Assembly (NCBI GenBank): GCA_008729055.1
Contig: SDUX01000004.1
Coordinates: 3,164,172-3,228,171, forward strand
DNA length: 64,000 nucleotides
Origin: Pyropia haitanensis
Lineage: Eukaryota; Rhodophyta; Bangiophyceae; Bangiales; Bangiaceae
Reading direction: 5' to 3'
The translations under genes and the position numbers were made by a program. Positions 53,829-64,000 of this stretch are shown piece after piece. How positions within the stretch are numbered: the stretch's first letter is position 1; each line of letters opens with the position of its first letter. The notes below the pieces were generated by a model. It worked only from the letters and a program-made list of their open reading frames with translations. It had not been told where the DNA came from and did no database searches.

Positions 53829-55673
53829 TCATGCCGACACCCCCGCCACGCGCAGCACGTCCTTCCAGTTGAAGGTGGCCTGGCGACGCGCCCGTGCCCA
53901 ACGCGCACACGAGCAATGCGTGCGACGCAGAGACGGAAAAGCGAAAAGAGAGTCACGGTGCCACCCGCCGTTGACGATGGGCGGGAGGAGGGGGACGCGG
54001 GGGGGAAGGAACCGCGTCCGTATCGTCCCAGTCAGGGATGTCAGTCCATCGTCCGTCGAGGCGGGGCTCGCCGCCGCTAAAGCCGCCGCCACCGTCGCCG
54101 CCAAAGACGATGCCGCCACCGCGCTTGCAAACACAAAGAAAGAATCAACAACATCAAACTGCCGTAGCAAACGTACCGGCTGCTCGTTGAACGACACGAC
54201 CACGTCAAAGTTGCGCTGGTCTGCCAGGTAAAACCGCTTGACCGTCTCCCAAAACCTGGCTCGCCGCGCCGCCGGCCAGCACCGCCGCCCACCGCCGCAC
54301 CACCGTCGACGCGAGCGCGTGCGGGGGGTAGACAGCGCCGCCACAGAACCACCACAAGACGAGGAAGTAAACAAGCAAAGGAAAAAAAGACAGGACAGCC
54401 GACGTCAACGGGGGACAATGGCAAAGCGCGAGCCACCCGTCCGTGGCCGCGCCGCCCCCACACCACCGCCGTGCCAATCCGCCCGTCAGTGCCACGCCCA
54501 CGTGCGGCCGCGGCCGCGGCCGCCCGTGGCCGCCACCCCCACCCCCCCCCCCCCCCCGCCGGCATCCACCCCCGACCACTGCACAACCCCCCCCCCCCCC
54601 CCCCCGACCGCCGCCCGTTCCCCACTCCCAGCCTTGCTGCGTACCGCTGTGCCTCCACCTTTGGGCACGTCTCTGTAAACACCTCCCCCCTGACGAGCGT
54701 CAGCCCCGTCCGTTTGCGGAGCTCCTCGTACGTGCTCACCACCACCGACGGGGTGGCGGTGGCCGGGTTGACCTTGTACGCGTCGAGGGGGGTGGCGAGC
54801 AGGTGCTCGCCTTGCGCCTGCACAAACAGCACGTAGTAGCCGCGGCCGGCGGCGACGGGGACGACAAAGTTGGGGCACCGCTTCGTGCGCGCCCGCCACG
54901 TCTGCGGCGGGCAGCAACCACCAGCGGGGGGGGGGGGGGGGCGGGCACAGCAGCAGAGGAAGGAGGAGGAAAACGGGCGCGCGTGGCAGACGCAGCGTGG
55001 GAGGAAACAGGCCAACAGGGGTACGCAGCCGCACGGTCAGTCTCCTGGGCGCTGCCAACGTCAGCCCGCCTCGCTTCCCCCGCCCACCCCCCCCGCTCAC
55101 CCCCCCGTCCCACGGCGGGAGGTACCCCCACCCCCCCCCCATCCACTCCCAAAAACCCGACCAAAGGACACACGCCACCACCGCACCCCCCCACGCGCCC
55201 CCCCCCCCCCACACCCCCCCCCCCCCCCCCCCCTCCAAATGTACCTCCCGCTGCGCGTCGGTAAACACGTCCCCAATCGCCGTCGCGTGGTCCGCATGGA
55301 ACCCCCCCCACACCTCCCGCACGCGGGCCGCGTCGAGCTTGGCGAGCAGCGGCAGCTTGACGATGTGCTCCAGCCGCCGCGCGCCGGGGAAGGAAAAGCC
55401 GCCGGGGCCGAGGCCGCGGCCCCACAGTGGGCCCGCGCCGGGCGCGTTGGGGAGGCCGCCCCCGCCGGCCGCCGCCGACGTGGACGCCGCCGCCGCCGCC
55501 GCCGCCGACGGGGAAGTCGACACGCCGCGGCGCGGCCGCGGCGCCGCGGCGGCGGCGGCCGCGGCGGCGGCGGCGCGGGCGGCCGCGGCGGCCGGGGGCG
55601 GGGCGGCCGCCGCGGCGGCGGCCGCCGCCCGCGTCGCCGCCCGCACCGCGGGCTGCAGGGCGGGGCGCCACAT
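53829..55673 (-). CDS. ATP11: mitochondrial F1-ATPase assembly factor ATP11 (ATPAF1)
   Basis: Four exons on the minus strand: 55245-55673, 54645-54901, 54177-54255 and 53829-53879; donors GTACAT, GTACGC and GTACGT, acceptors CAG; 271 aa. Family knowledge: ATP11 is the matrix chaperone that holds the F1 beta subunit before alpha3-beta3 assembly. The N-terminus is a long Ala/Arg-rich presequence (MWRPALQPAVRAATRAAA). The mature part has LEHIVKLPLLAKLDAARVRE, FHADHATAIGDVF, then KRCPNFVVPV, YYVLFVQAQGEHLLATPL, YEELRKRTGLTLVRGEV, VKRFYLADQRNFDVVVSFNE and ATFNWKDVLRVAGV. All are collinear with ATP11. Phases 0, 2 and 0 join exactly. The introns were found by matching the family across open but nonsensical read-through. 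Confidence 0.9.
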
Positions 55674-56124
55674 GGTAGGAAGGGAGGGGGGGGGGACAGG
55701 GGGGCAGCAGCAGAGGGGGGCACGGGAGAGCAACGGCAGCGTCGGCGAAACGGGGCAGGGGTTGTTTGGCGGGGAGCGGGACGCGGCGAGGTGGACACCG
55801 CGCGGGCGGCGGCGACGGGGCGGGCGTTGTTGATCCGACCCGCCGCGGGGCGCCACCAGCGACGGACCGACGAGGGGGGTAGAGAGCCCCCCGTCTGCCG
55901 CAGGGTGTTGGTGTACGGCCCCGTCCGCACGACGATGGGGGGGTGGTGGGGGGACCGCACGGCACCCGCCGCTCGCGACGGCCGTCGGCCGCGGGCGGGG
56001 AGGGGGGACCGCGTTTCCAGGATGGGATCGGGGGGGGTCCCGGCCGGGCGCGTGCGTGGCGGCCGGCCGGCCCCACCCACGCCAGGCCGGGCGGGCCATG
56101 CGCGGGGGGCGGCTGCGCGGCGGG

Positions 56125-56163
<39 letters not shown>

Positions 56164-56383
56164 GGGCAACCGGCACCGGCACAGGCACACAGGGCAGGGG
56201 ACTCTACCGACACACACACAAAAACGGGCACGCCGCCACAGACTTGCACACGCACACACACACGCGCAGCACCCGCAGGGGCGCAACCACAATGGAGGGG
56301 ACCGAGACGACAAGGCACGCACAAAAAAAAAAAAGAAGAAAAAAACACACGGCACAGCCGCCCGGCGGCGGCGGCGGCGGGCG
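55674..56383. other. spacer between Myb gene and ATP11
   Basis: Both neighbours lie on the minus strand. Holds an A36 tract (listed separately), CA-rich microsatellites at 56205-56275, and A-runs at 56320-56350. These make the minus strand T-rich between the two genes. No gene seen. Confidence 0.55.
56127..56162. repeat. poly(A) tract of 36 bases
   Basis: Thirty-six uninterrupted A on the + strand, in a neighbourhood that is otherwise GC-rich. It may be nucleosome-excluding promoter DNA for ATP11, or the tail of an old retroposed copy. No source sequence was recognised. Confidence 0.95.
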
Positions 56384-56656
56384 TCACTCGCCCACCGCCG
56401 CCGCCGCGGCGGGCGCGCCCGCCGTCGTCACCCCCACCATCCCATCGGTGGCGGCAGCGGGGGGGGGAGAGGCGTGGGCGGCGGCCGCCGCGTCCGCGGC
56501 GCCGCCCCCTCCGGTCCCCCCCCCCCGCCACCGCCGCCGCCGCCGTCGCCGCCGCCGCCGTCGCCGTCGCTGTCCATCATGGTCTCGGCGGCGGCGGCGG
56601 CGGCGGCGGCGAGCGCCTCGGCCTCGGCCGCTTCGGCCTCGGCCTCGGCGTGGGCG

Positions 56657-56688
<32 letters not shown>

Positions 56689-57367
56689 TCCGTCCGTGGC
56701 CGCCGCGGCCGCGCCGGCCGGGGCGGCCGCGGCCGCGGCGGCCGACCCGGCCGCCCCCCCCCCCCCGGCCGCCGCCGCCGGCGACGGCGTCACGCCAGCC
56801 GCACCAGCGGCAGCGGCGGCCGCGGCGGCGGCCGCCGCCGCCGCCGCCGCCGCGGCGGCCGCGGTCGCCGCGCCCCCCCCCCCCCCGCGAGGTGGTCCGC
56901 GCCCAGCTCTGGCAGCAGCCGCAGCTGCCGCGCGCGCTTGGCAATCCCCGCGACCGCCCGCCCCTTGAGCGCCGGCTCCCGCGCAACGACCGTCCAGTTG
57001 CCCCAGCCGTGCGCCGCGACGGCGGCGCGGATGGCGGCGTCGTCCTCGGCGCTGAAGCGGCGCCACGGCCGCCGCCCCGCCGCGCGCGCGTCGGCCATGG
57101 CCGACAGCGCGCGGGCGCGGCGCTTGAGCACATCCCGCCGGCGGCAGTTGAGGAGCGGGGAGCTCTTGCGGATGGCGCCCCACGCCGAGTCCCCGTACGT
57201 GGCCACGCCGGCGAGCAGCGCCGCGTCCTCGTCATTCGTAAACTCCTTGCGCGCCCGCCGGCCGGCCGACCGCAGCGCGCCGGCCTTGTCGGTTGGCAAC
57301 AGCGCGCCGGCCGGCAGGGCCGCGGCGGCGCCCCCCGACGGCACATGGGCGCCGCCGCCGCCGCCAT

Positions 57368-57402
<35 letters not shown>

Positions 57403-58004
57403 CCGCTGACGCCGCTGACGCCGCCACTAGCCGCGGTGGTCCCCGCCGCGTGGGCGCCCGCGCCGCCGTCACCGCCCGCGTCCGACTCGTCCGACGGGTC
57501 GTCCTCAATGTTGCGGACGGTCAGCGCGTGGCCGACGCCGGCGCCGTCGACCGCCGCCGCCGCCGCGGCGGCGGCGGCCACCTCGGCCGCCGCGACCGCC
57601 GCGGCCGCGTCGGCCGCCGCGGCCGCATCGGCGGCAGCGGCGGCGGCGGCAGCGGCGCCCGCCCCCCCTACCCCCACCTCCGCCCCCGCCCCCGACCCCG
57701 CCCCCGCCGCCGCCGCCGCCGAGTCGGCCGCGTCCACCGCGGCGGTGGCGGCGGCGACCGCGTCGGCGGCCGCCTCGGCATCCGTGGGCGACGCGGCGGG
57801 GGGCGGTGGCGGCGGCGCCGTCGCCGCCGCCGCCGCCTCGGCCGCCGTCACCGCGTCGGCAACGTCGGCCGCGTCGGCGGCGGCGGCAACGGCGGCGGCG
57901 GTGGCCGCCGCCGCCGCCGCCGCCGCATCGGCCGACGCGGCCGCCTTGTCCGCCGCGGCGGCCGCCGCCGCCCCGGCCGGCGGGGCGGCGGCCGCGCCGA
58001 GCAT
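56384..58004 (-). CDS. two-repeat Myb/SANT-domain protein, frame-broken at its C-terminus
   Basis: From the ATG at 58004, about 240 residues are Ala-rich, with an acidic patch (VRNIEDDPSDESDAGG). Then come two Myb-like repeats. Repeat one, about residues 247-300, has RKEFTNDEDAALLAGVATYG and W at SAWGAIR. Repeat two, about 310-360, has RRPWRRFSAEDDAAIRAAVA and GWGNWTVVAREPALKGR. Family knowledge: such repeats bind DNA or chromatin and occur in regulators and telomere-binding proteins. Which of these applies here is unknown. After KRARQLRLLPELG the frame changes at a C14 run (56873-56886) and again at a C11 run (56516-56526). The end at 56384 (ASPPPAAATDGMVGVTTAG) is the most coding-like tail. 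An upstream ATG at 58067 is too close to a TATA-like site to be likely. Confidence 0.65.
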
Positions 58005-58083
58005 GGCCGCCGGGGGGGGGGCGGGGGTGGGCGGGGGAGGTGGGCGGAGGGGGGAAGGGACAAGCAAGGGGATGGATGAGTAT

Positions 58084-58092
58084 GTATATATT
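58084..58092 (-). promoter_or_regulatory. TATA-like element of the Myb gene
   Basis: The minus strand reads AATATATAC about 80 bases before the ATG at 58004. It is the only clear TATA box in the window placed sensibly for a gene start. Confidence 0.5.
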
Positions 58093-59497
58093 CAGAGGGG
58101 GGTCAGGGGGGGGGGGGGGGGGGGGCTGCGCTCGCCAACCCGAAGTCGCAACAAGAAGCACCCCTCTCAATGGGCACCCAACCTTGGAGGGCGGGCTAAG
58201 GGGTGGGGGGGGGGGTCGGCCGCGTGCGTGCCGCGGTCGCCGCGCGGGGGGGGTGACCGTCGGGGTGCCCCACTACAGAGGCGGTGGGCTTGTTCGGCGC
58301 AAAAAGAAAGTGGGCGCGCCGAAACGGGCTAGCCAGAGCGACCGACCGGCCCACGCGGGGGCTTTTGCGGTGGGGGGCGCGCGCCGCACGGCGGACGAGG
58401 GGCGGCGGTCGCCGCCGGCCCAGTGGCTGTGCGTGGGCGCGCACCGGCTGCCCGACCACCGAGTTTTGGGCGCACTTTGGGCTGCGGCAGGACCGCCGCC
58501 GTTGGTGGGGCTGGTGGCGTCTTCATGGCCGGTGTCCCGTGTGATGGCTAGACAGTGCGTGCGACGCTGGTTTATGTTTCGGAAATACATTCGGGGTGGC
58601 ACAAGCTGCATTTACTCGTTCCTCATGTCCGGGGGTAGCAGAAGTCTAGGAATGAACCGAAGGTGCCACGTGATCAGGGTTAAGTTTCAAACGTGTAGTG
58701 CTTGCGACGTGGAGTTTACTGTATTTACACACTCGGCTGTTGCGGACGGGAGCGGCTGGCCTGGCGGCGAAGAAGAGAGCGGGGGCGTGGCGAGGTGTTG
58801 GGAGGGGAGCGCGCCTGGCAGGGAGGACAGCAGGCTGGTCGTTGGCGGAAAATGGCTTGGGAGGACTGGGTGTTGTTTCCCTGTGCTGGGGATGAGCTCT
58901 CGCTCTTGGTCGCGGCGGAGTTGGTGGGTGGAGACTTCGAGTGCCCCGTGGCCGCCGGCTCTTACGTTCAGTACGCGCTGGTCCCGGGATGCCCCCCCCA
59001 GAGCTCCTTTCCTGCTCGGTTGCGCGAGTATTGGTCACCGTCAGCACGTCCCATCAGCCACTTTGGTCGCTTGTTGGCCACCACCGTGTGCCTGTGCACT
59101 GGGCGAAACGCCTGCAGCATATACTCAAGGGAGACTGATTACGCTGCATACTGGAGGGGGCGTCCCACTCCCGCCTGCAATGGCTCCATGGTCTCCTTGG
59201 GCGGCACGCGCCTGAGGAGCTATCCCCCACGGATACACATAGTGCCATTGCACTCTGGCGTCAAACCGGTCTGGCACCTCTGCCGTGACCGGCGCACCCT
59301 CCAGTCGACGAGAAAGAGGCTGCGCATGGCTGGCCAGGCAGCCGCACAAAGACACCAGACATACTGAGCTGCCTGCGCACACACTGCATGCCGACGCCCA
59401 GCGCCACGGTAACAAAAAAAATTAGGTTTATGTTGCGGGTTCCCGCTGCCGCGGCGCACGGCAGCACGGTGGCAGCCGCTCCCCGACCGGCCACGTG
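58093..59497. other. intergenic between Myb gene and membrane-protein gene
   Basis: Upstream of the Myb gene and downstream of the 59.5-kb gene. 58560-58750 is AT-richer, and a pair GGTGGCAC/GTGCCACG at 58594 and 58664 forms a loose inverted repeat. Small + strand frames to 59367 show no family. Confidence 0.5.
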
Positions 59498-60585
59498 CTA
59501 CACACGCGCCATGGGCGACCCGTCGAGCCCCTTGGTGGCGGCCACCCCCCCCGCCCCCCCCACGAGGCGGCCGCCCCCACAGCGGCCGCTCCCCTGCCGC
59601 TGGCGGCGGCGGCGGCAGTGGGCGGGGGCGGCCGCCAACCCGCCGCCCGCGGCGGCGGCGACCGCGTCGAGCGCAACCTCCGACACGCCCAGCATGGCCG
59701 CACGGCCCGCGGCGGGGGTGCCCACAAAGCCCGCCGCCGCGTACATGGCCGCCGCAGACACCGCTCGCTTTGCCGGCGGCACACACAGCGACTCTGGGTC
59801 GGTCGCCGCGGTGGCGTCGGCGCGCCCTCCCCCCCCCAAGCCGCCCCCTCTTCGTCGTCAACTGACGCGTCCGTGTCGTCGCCGTTGTCGTCGGTGCCCG
59901 CCTCGTCCGGCTCCTCGTCCCAGTCCTCCGCGTCGAGGCCCCCGTCGAGGCCCTCCCACAAGGCAGCCTCCTCCCCGTCGCCTGCCGTTACCGCCGCGCC
60001 GTCGGCCCAGAGGCCGAGCAGCCCACCGCCGACCGCACACATGGCCGCGATGGCGCCGACGAGGCTCACCCCGGCGTAGGCCAACGCCGCGTAGCTCCCA
60101 TCGTACAGCAGGCCGCCTGGCGGGAGCGGCGGGGCGGCCAGCACCGCGTCCGCCGCCGCAACGGCGCCCGGCGCAGCCGCTGCCGGCGCAGCCGCCGCGG
60201 GAGCGAGAGAGGAAGAAGAGGAGGACGGGGCGCCCGCGTCGGCGGGCGGGCGGTGCCTCCCGCCCCGCGCCGCGGTCAGTCGCGCGCGCGCCGCCGCGTC
60301 CCGCGCCGCGGCGAGCGCGTACGCCGATGGCGGCGGCGCCGCCACGGCCGCCACACCCGCTGCCGCCACCGCCGGCCGCGGTGGCGCGGCGGCCGCCGCC
60401 GCTGCCACCCCCTCCGCCGCCCCAGTGACGGCCACAACAGCGAGCAGCAGCGCCACCCCTGCGGGTGACGCGGCGGCCGCCCGGCGCCCCCGCCGCCGCC
60501 GCCGCCGCCGGTCGGGCGGCGGCGGTCCCCGCGGGAGCGCCGACGCTGTCGCTGCCGCCGTGGCGGCCGCCCCCGACGCCCGCAT
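59498..60585 (-). CDS. predicted membrane protein, frame change at a C9 run
   Basis: From the ATG at 60585 the N-terminus is basic ([19 protein letters not shown]) and is followed by a hydrophobic stretch (VALLLAVVAVTGAAEG). This could be a signal anchor or a transit peptide with a thylakoid-type core. A second hydrophobic stretch at about 160-190 (YAALAYAGVSLVGAIAAMC) is a good TM helix. A strongly acidic segment (EEPDEAGTDDNGDD) follows. At the C9 run 59829-59837 the coding-like text moves frame and continues with LCVPPAKRAVSAAAMYAAAG and MLGVSEVALDAVAAAAGG, ending MARV. I recognise no family; a plastid or other organelle membrane location is inferred. Confidence 0.5.
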
Positions 60586-63214
60586 GCCCGCGCTCCGCAC
60601 AGGACGGGGCGGCAGGCGGGGGGGGGGGGGGGGCAAAGGGGGGGGCAAGGAGAACCCGGAGTGAGAGGGGGTGGGGCGGGAAGTGGGCGCCACCCGCGGC
60701 GATGAGCGGCGGGGAGGGGTGGAAGTGGGCGCCACCCACGCTACCGGTCAACGGAGGAGGGGGGGGCGGCGCGACACGGGGGGGGGGAGCAGTCACCGGT
60801 GGCGAGAGGCGGCGACGCGCGCAGGTGCCAAGGCGAGGCCGGCAGTGGTGATGAGGAGTGGACGGGACGTGGGCACCACCGGTCGGCTGGCGGCAAAGGT
60901 CTCGGGCAATGGGCGCGGCCGCCGTCCGAAAGGGCGGTGCGGCGTGCCCCCTCCTGTTAAACTGCGAGCGGCAGGCGGGACTGGCGGCGGCGGGAGGGTG
61001 CGCTCGGCTGCTGGCCCGAGCCCCCCCGCACCCAGACCCCCCCCCCTTCGCTCGCGGTGGCACGCGCGCGTGCCTGACGATAGGTGGGGCTGGCGCCACG
61101 GCCGCTCTCGAGGCCCACCCCCGCAAGTGCGTACAGCCGTGAACCCGGGTGATCTGGGAGTGCCCGGTCTGGGTCCCCTCCAGACACGGGGTGTGGAGGC
61201 GGGGCGGGCGGCACGCCCGGCCGGCGCTCGGCGGGCCCCCCACCACCCCGGAACACGCTGTATCGGTGCGGACCGAGGGGCTCCTGACGGATGGTGCGGG
61301 CTGCCACCAGTTGGGCCACCGCCGGTGCAGCATGAACAGATGGGGCGGCCGTGCCAGGTGACAGCTGCACCCCCCCAGCCCGCCTGACGAGGGGCAAGCG
61401 CGAAGTCGCCTGGCATCGCCGCCGTCCGGCTTCATCTGGACGCCCAGATGCACAAAAGTGGTGCCCGAACGGGCCCGTCTGGCAGTGGCGGGGTGGCGGG
61501 GGGCACCAATTGGGGGGCCCGGGCCATTGTCTTGGCCAGGGAGGCCCGGCAAGGACCGGGACTGCAGACCAGTCGGGCATGACGAGGTGCAAAACCGAGG
61601 CGAGTCCCGCCTGCAACACCGCCCAGGCGGCCGGAGCAGCAGCACGCGGCAGGTCCCCCAGAAGATTTGATGAGTTGTGATTGGGCCGGCTCGCACCGGC
61701 AAGCCTTGCTGTGTCGGATGCCACGACACACGCCCAGCGCAGCTGGCACCAATCGCATGTGATTGGCAGAAGGTCCTGATGTCAATGGATGCATAGCTGT
61801 GTTTCCTGTGAATGCATCCTCAAAGAATCACGTCGAAATCACCCTGCACGGCTACTTCACATCTAGTTGTGCACAAAACATCGTACAATTCTACTACTTG
61901 TGGAACGCGGGCCACCCGATTGGCGCTGTGCGCTGTCCTTTAGTCCGTCTCGAGGCCGCCTCTGTAGCGGCCATCGGCCGGATCGCCCCGCCTGCACGAG
62001 CCGTCCACCCACGCAATGGCGGGAGCGGTGCCAAACGGCCAGGTCAGGTCATCCCCCCCCCGCGCCCGCCACCGCGGCGCGCCGCCGGCCGACCGGCGGG
62101 CCGCCAGGTCACCCGACCGCGCTTTCCGCCAAGGCGGCACCGCCGCCCCCGCGGTGGGCGGCGACGACCCCGCCAACCCCCCGCCCGCCCCCGCCCTCTC
62201 CCCCCCTCCCCCCCCCCCCCCCCCACCCGTTTGGGCCGCACCACCGCCACCCCCCCACCGACCCGTCCCAGCCCCCAATGCCCCCGCGCAGCAACCCGCT
62301 GCTGATGGCGGGGGCAGCTCTGCCCGCCTCCCGCGCCCCCCCCCCCCACCCCCGCCCCCACCCGACTGCGGGTGTGGCTGGCGTGTCCACCAGCCGCTGC
62401 CTACTCGGCGTCGGCCCCGCCCGCGTAGTATGGCAGGCCCGCACGGCGGCGCCCCCCCCCCCCGCTACCGACCCCCACCGCCATCACGCCGTCGCGCAGA
62501 TCGGCGGCGCCGCAACCGCCGGGGCGGCCGCGGTATAGGGGCAGCGACGGGGCACCATCAACCCGCCCACCCCCCTTCCACCCCCCCCCACTACCTCTGC
62601 GGGCACCGCCGCGTCGCCTGTACGTCGCCTCGTCGGCGGGGCGGTTGAGAGTTTCCCCCCCCTCCCGCCCCCCCCCCCCCCCCCCCCCCCCCCCCGCGCC
62701 GCCCTTCCCCCCAACCCCGCCTAGTTGTCCCCCACCCCGCACGGCGACGGCGCGCGCCACGCATCCCCCGCCCACGCACGCCTCTGCCCAACGCCCCCCT
62801 CCACTCCCTGCCCCGCCCTGCTGCGCTGCCCTGCGTTGCTGCCCCCCCCCCCCCCCCCCCCTGCCGCCCCTCCCTCACTTTCGGCCCTCTACCCGCCGCC
62901 GCTACCCGCCGCGCACCCTCTCTACCCGCCGCTGCCATCCGCCGCGCCCCCGCCGGCTCGCCAGCGGGGCTGCCTCCCCGCACCCGCGGCGTCGGCCTTG
63001 GCGCCGCGGCTTCTGTCGCCCCCCCCCACCCCTCCTTCCCTCCCCCCTTGTCCCCGGCGCGAGCATCCCGCCTCCTCCGTGGTGTGGGCCGCCGTCACCA
63101 CCACGACCTCCCCCATACCAACGACACCAACCACCTGCCCCGGTCACCACCACGCCCACCACCACTGACGCCACCACCGCCACCACCCCCTGGGGGTCAC
63201 CCACGGCCCCACCG
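60586..63214. other. intergenic, mostly GC-rich
   Basis: No family recognised in 2.6 kb. 61770-61910 is an AT-richer patch. 62170-62720 is C-rich with a run near 62670-62695. Pro-rich frames continue up to 63214 and could be the 5' part of the last gene, but composition alone explains them. Confidence 0.45.
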
Positions 63215-63347
63215 ATGATGGGGGACGAGGGGCGGCGGCAACGCACGTCGGGCGCCCCTCCCTTCCCCGCCACCGATGGCCACGCGGCGGGCCCGCCCCT
63301 GCCTGACTTTGCGACCGGCGGTGGCGGTGGCGGTGGCGGCGGCGGCG

Positions 63348-63393
<46 letters not shown>

Positions 63394-64000
63394 GGCGGGC
63401 GCGCCGCTGCCGCCACCACCCCAGCTGCCGGCGCTGCCACCACCGCCGCACCCGCCGCCTCCGCCGCCGCTGCCGCCACCGCAGCCGCTCTTGAGCCTGC
63501 CGGTGGGGCCCCCTATCGGCGGTGGTGGTGGCGCGGGGGGTGCGGGGGGCGGCGGCGGCGGTGGCTACCACCCGTCCCGCTCGCCGCTCTGGTTCTCCAC
63601 GGGCGCCGGTGGGGGGGGTGGCGGTGGCGCCGCCGCCACCGGCGGCGCCTACTGGAGCGTTGGCGGCGGCGCCGGCGGCGGCCTGCCGCCGGGCGCGCGG
63701 ATGAGCATGGGCAGCACGACGGGCGGCGGCGGGAGCGGCGGCACGCCGTCGCCCGCGGGCAGCCGCCCCGGCAGCGCCGCGTGGCGGGTGGGTGGCGGCG
63801 GCGGCGGCGGCGGCGGCGGGCCGGGCTCTCGCGACTCGGAGTTTATCGACCAGCTGATCACGTACGTGCAGGGGAGTGGCGGCGAGCCGGGGGGGGGAGG
63901 GGGGGGGGGGTGGGCGCCGCGGGCTATGAGCCGGGGGGGGGGTCGGAGGCGTTGGCGGCGTCGGCGGCTACGCCGACCGCCGTGGCAGCGGCGGCTATGA
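63215..64000 (+). CDS. Gly/Pro-rich protein, 3' end beyond the window
   Basis: The frame from the ATG at 63215 (or 63218) reads MMGDEGRRQRTSGAPPFPAT, then poly-Gly (63313-63390), poly-Pro, Ser/Gly-rich sequence (MSMGSTTGGGGSGG), and an ordered-looking stretch GSRDSEFIDQLITYVQGSGG (63820-63880). Past a G-run (63886-63910) the nominal frame becomes Arg-rich and stops at 64000. The neighbouring frame reads VGAAGYEPGGGSEALAASAA and stays open to the edge, so a frame slip in the G-run is likely and the gene probably continues. Family unknown. Confidence 0.45.

Noticed and set aside
54870..58079. 1069-aa plus-strand frame across ATP11 and the Myb gene
   Set aside because: It is Arg/Pro-rich shadow sequence overlapping two homology-supported genes on the other strand.
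1..64000. tRNA, rRNA or prokaryotic mobile-element genes
   Set aside because: No B-box-like tRNA motif, rRNA core sequence, integrase or transposase was recognised by reading. A tRNAscan or Infernal run would be decisive.

Overview
The window looks like nuclear DNA of a GC-rich eukaryotic alga. The best guess is a red alga of the Porphyra/Pyropia (Bangiales) type. Supporting this are spliced genes with short introns (209-419 nt), very GC-rich codon use with long Gly/Ala/Pro runs, plastid-type transit peptides that begin MAFV, and a eukaryotic gene set (V-ATPase H, 26S proteasome Rpn5, p24, RPL26, RBBP4/MSI1, TGS1, ATP11, RecQ4). The species is inferred; nothing in the sequence names it. Low-complexity G/C tracts are so dense that most long open frames are meaningless, so genes were called from family motifs, splice sites and phase.

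Layout. 0.3-4.1 kb: a frame-broken, low-complexity gene ending in a PH-like domain (+). 6.0-9.0 kb: Na+/phosphate symporter of the PHO89/PiT family, 4 exons (+). 9.3-10.8 kb: secreted malectin-cupin fusion (-). 12.4-13.2 kb: ribosomal protein L26 (+). 14.2-15.0 kb: ELO fatty-acid elongase (-). 15.6-17.3 kb: AT-richer relic with inverted repeats. 17.6-19.4 kb: LPMO-like secreted protein with two Ig-like repeats (-). 21.7-25.4 kb: RecQ4-type helicase (+). 25.7-27.2 kb and 28.0-29.5 kb: head-to-head plastid aldolase (-) and uroporphyrinogen decarboxylase (+). 30.0-31.3 kb: p24 cargo receptor (+). 31.8-33.7 kb: secreted orphan (-). 36.8-37.6 kb: possible small spliced gene (-). 38.5-39.9 kb: Rpn5 (-). 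40.5-41.9 kb: FMN split-barrel/DUF2470 protein (-). 42.5-44.3 kb: V-ATPase subunit H (+). 44.9-46.6 kb: TGS1 cap methyltransferase (-). 47.2-49.7 kb: LEA-like repeat protein (-). 51.8-53.6 kb: RBBP4/MSI1 WD40 protein (+). 53.8-55.7 kb: ATP11 F1-assembly chaperone, 4 exons (-). 56.4-58.0 kb: two-repeat Myb/SANT protein (-). 59.5-60.6 kb: membrane protein (-). 63.2 kb to the edge: incomplete Gly-rich gene (+).

Most neighbours are unrelated housekeeping genes, as expected in a eukaryote, and no operon or multi-gene system is visible. The most striking feature is the aldolase/UROD pair. Their 55-residue transit peptides align without gaps (40/55 identical). Their first exons are both 68 nt, with the same intron phase and the same unusual GTATGT donor. 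Their 5' leaders also share an inverted block. The two genes thus appear to carry a duplicated targeting module around one shared promoter. A second theme is that several clearly real genes change frame exactly at long poly-G/poly-C tracts, so many may look like pseudogenes because of homopolymer-length errors.
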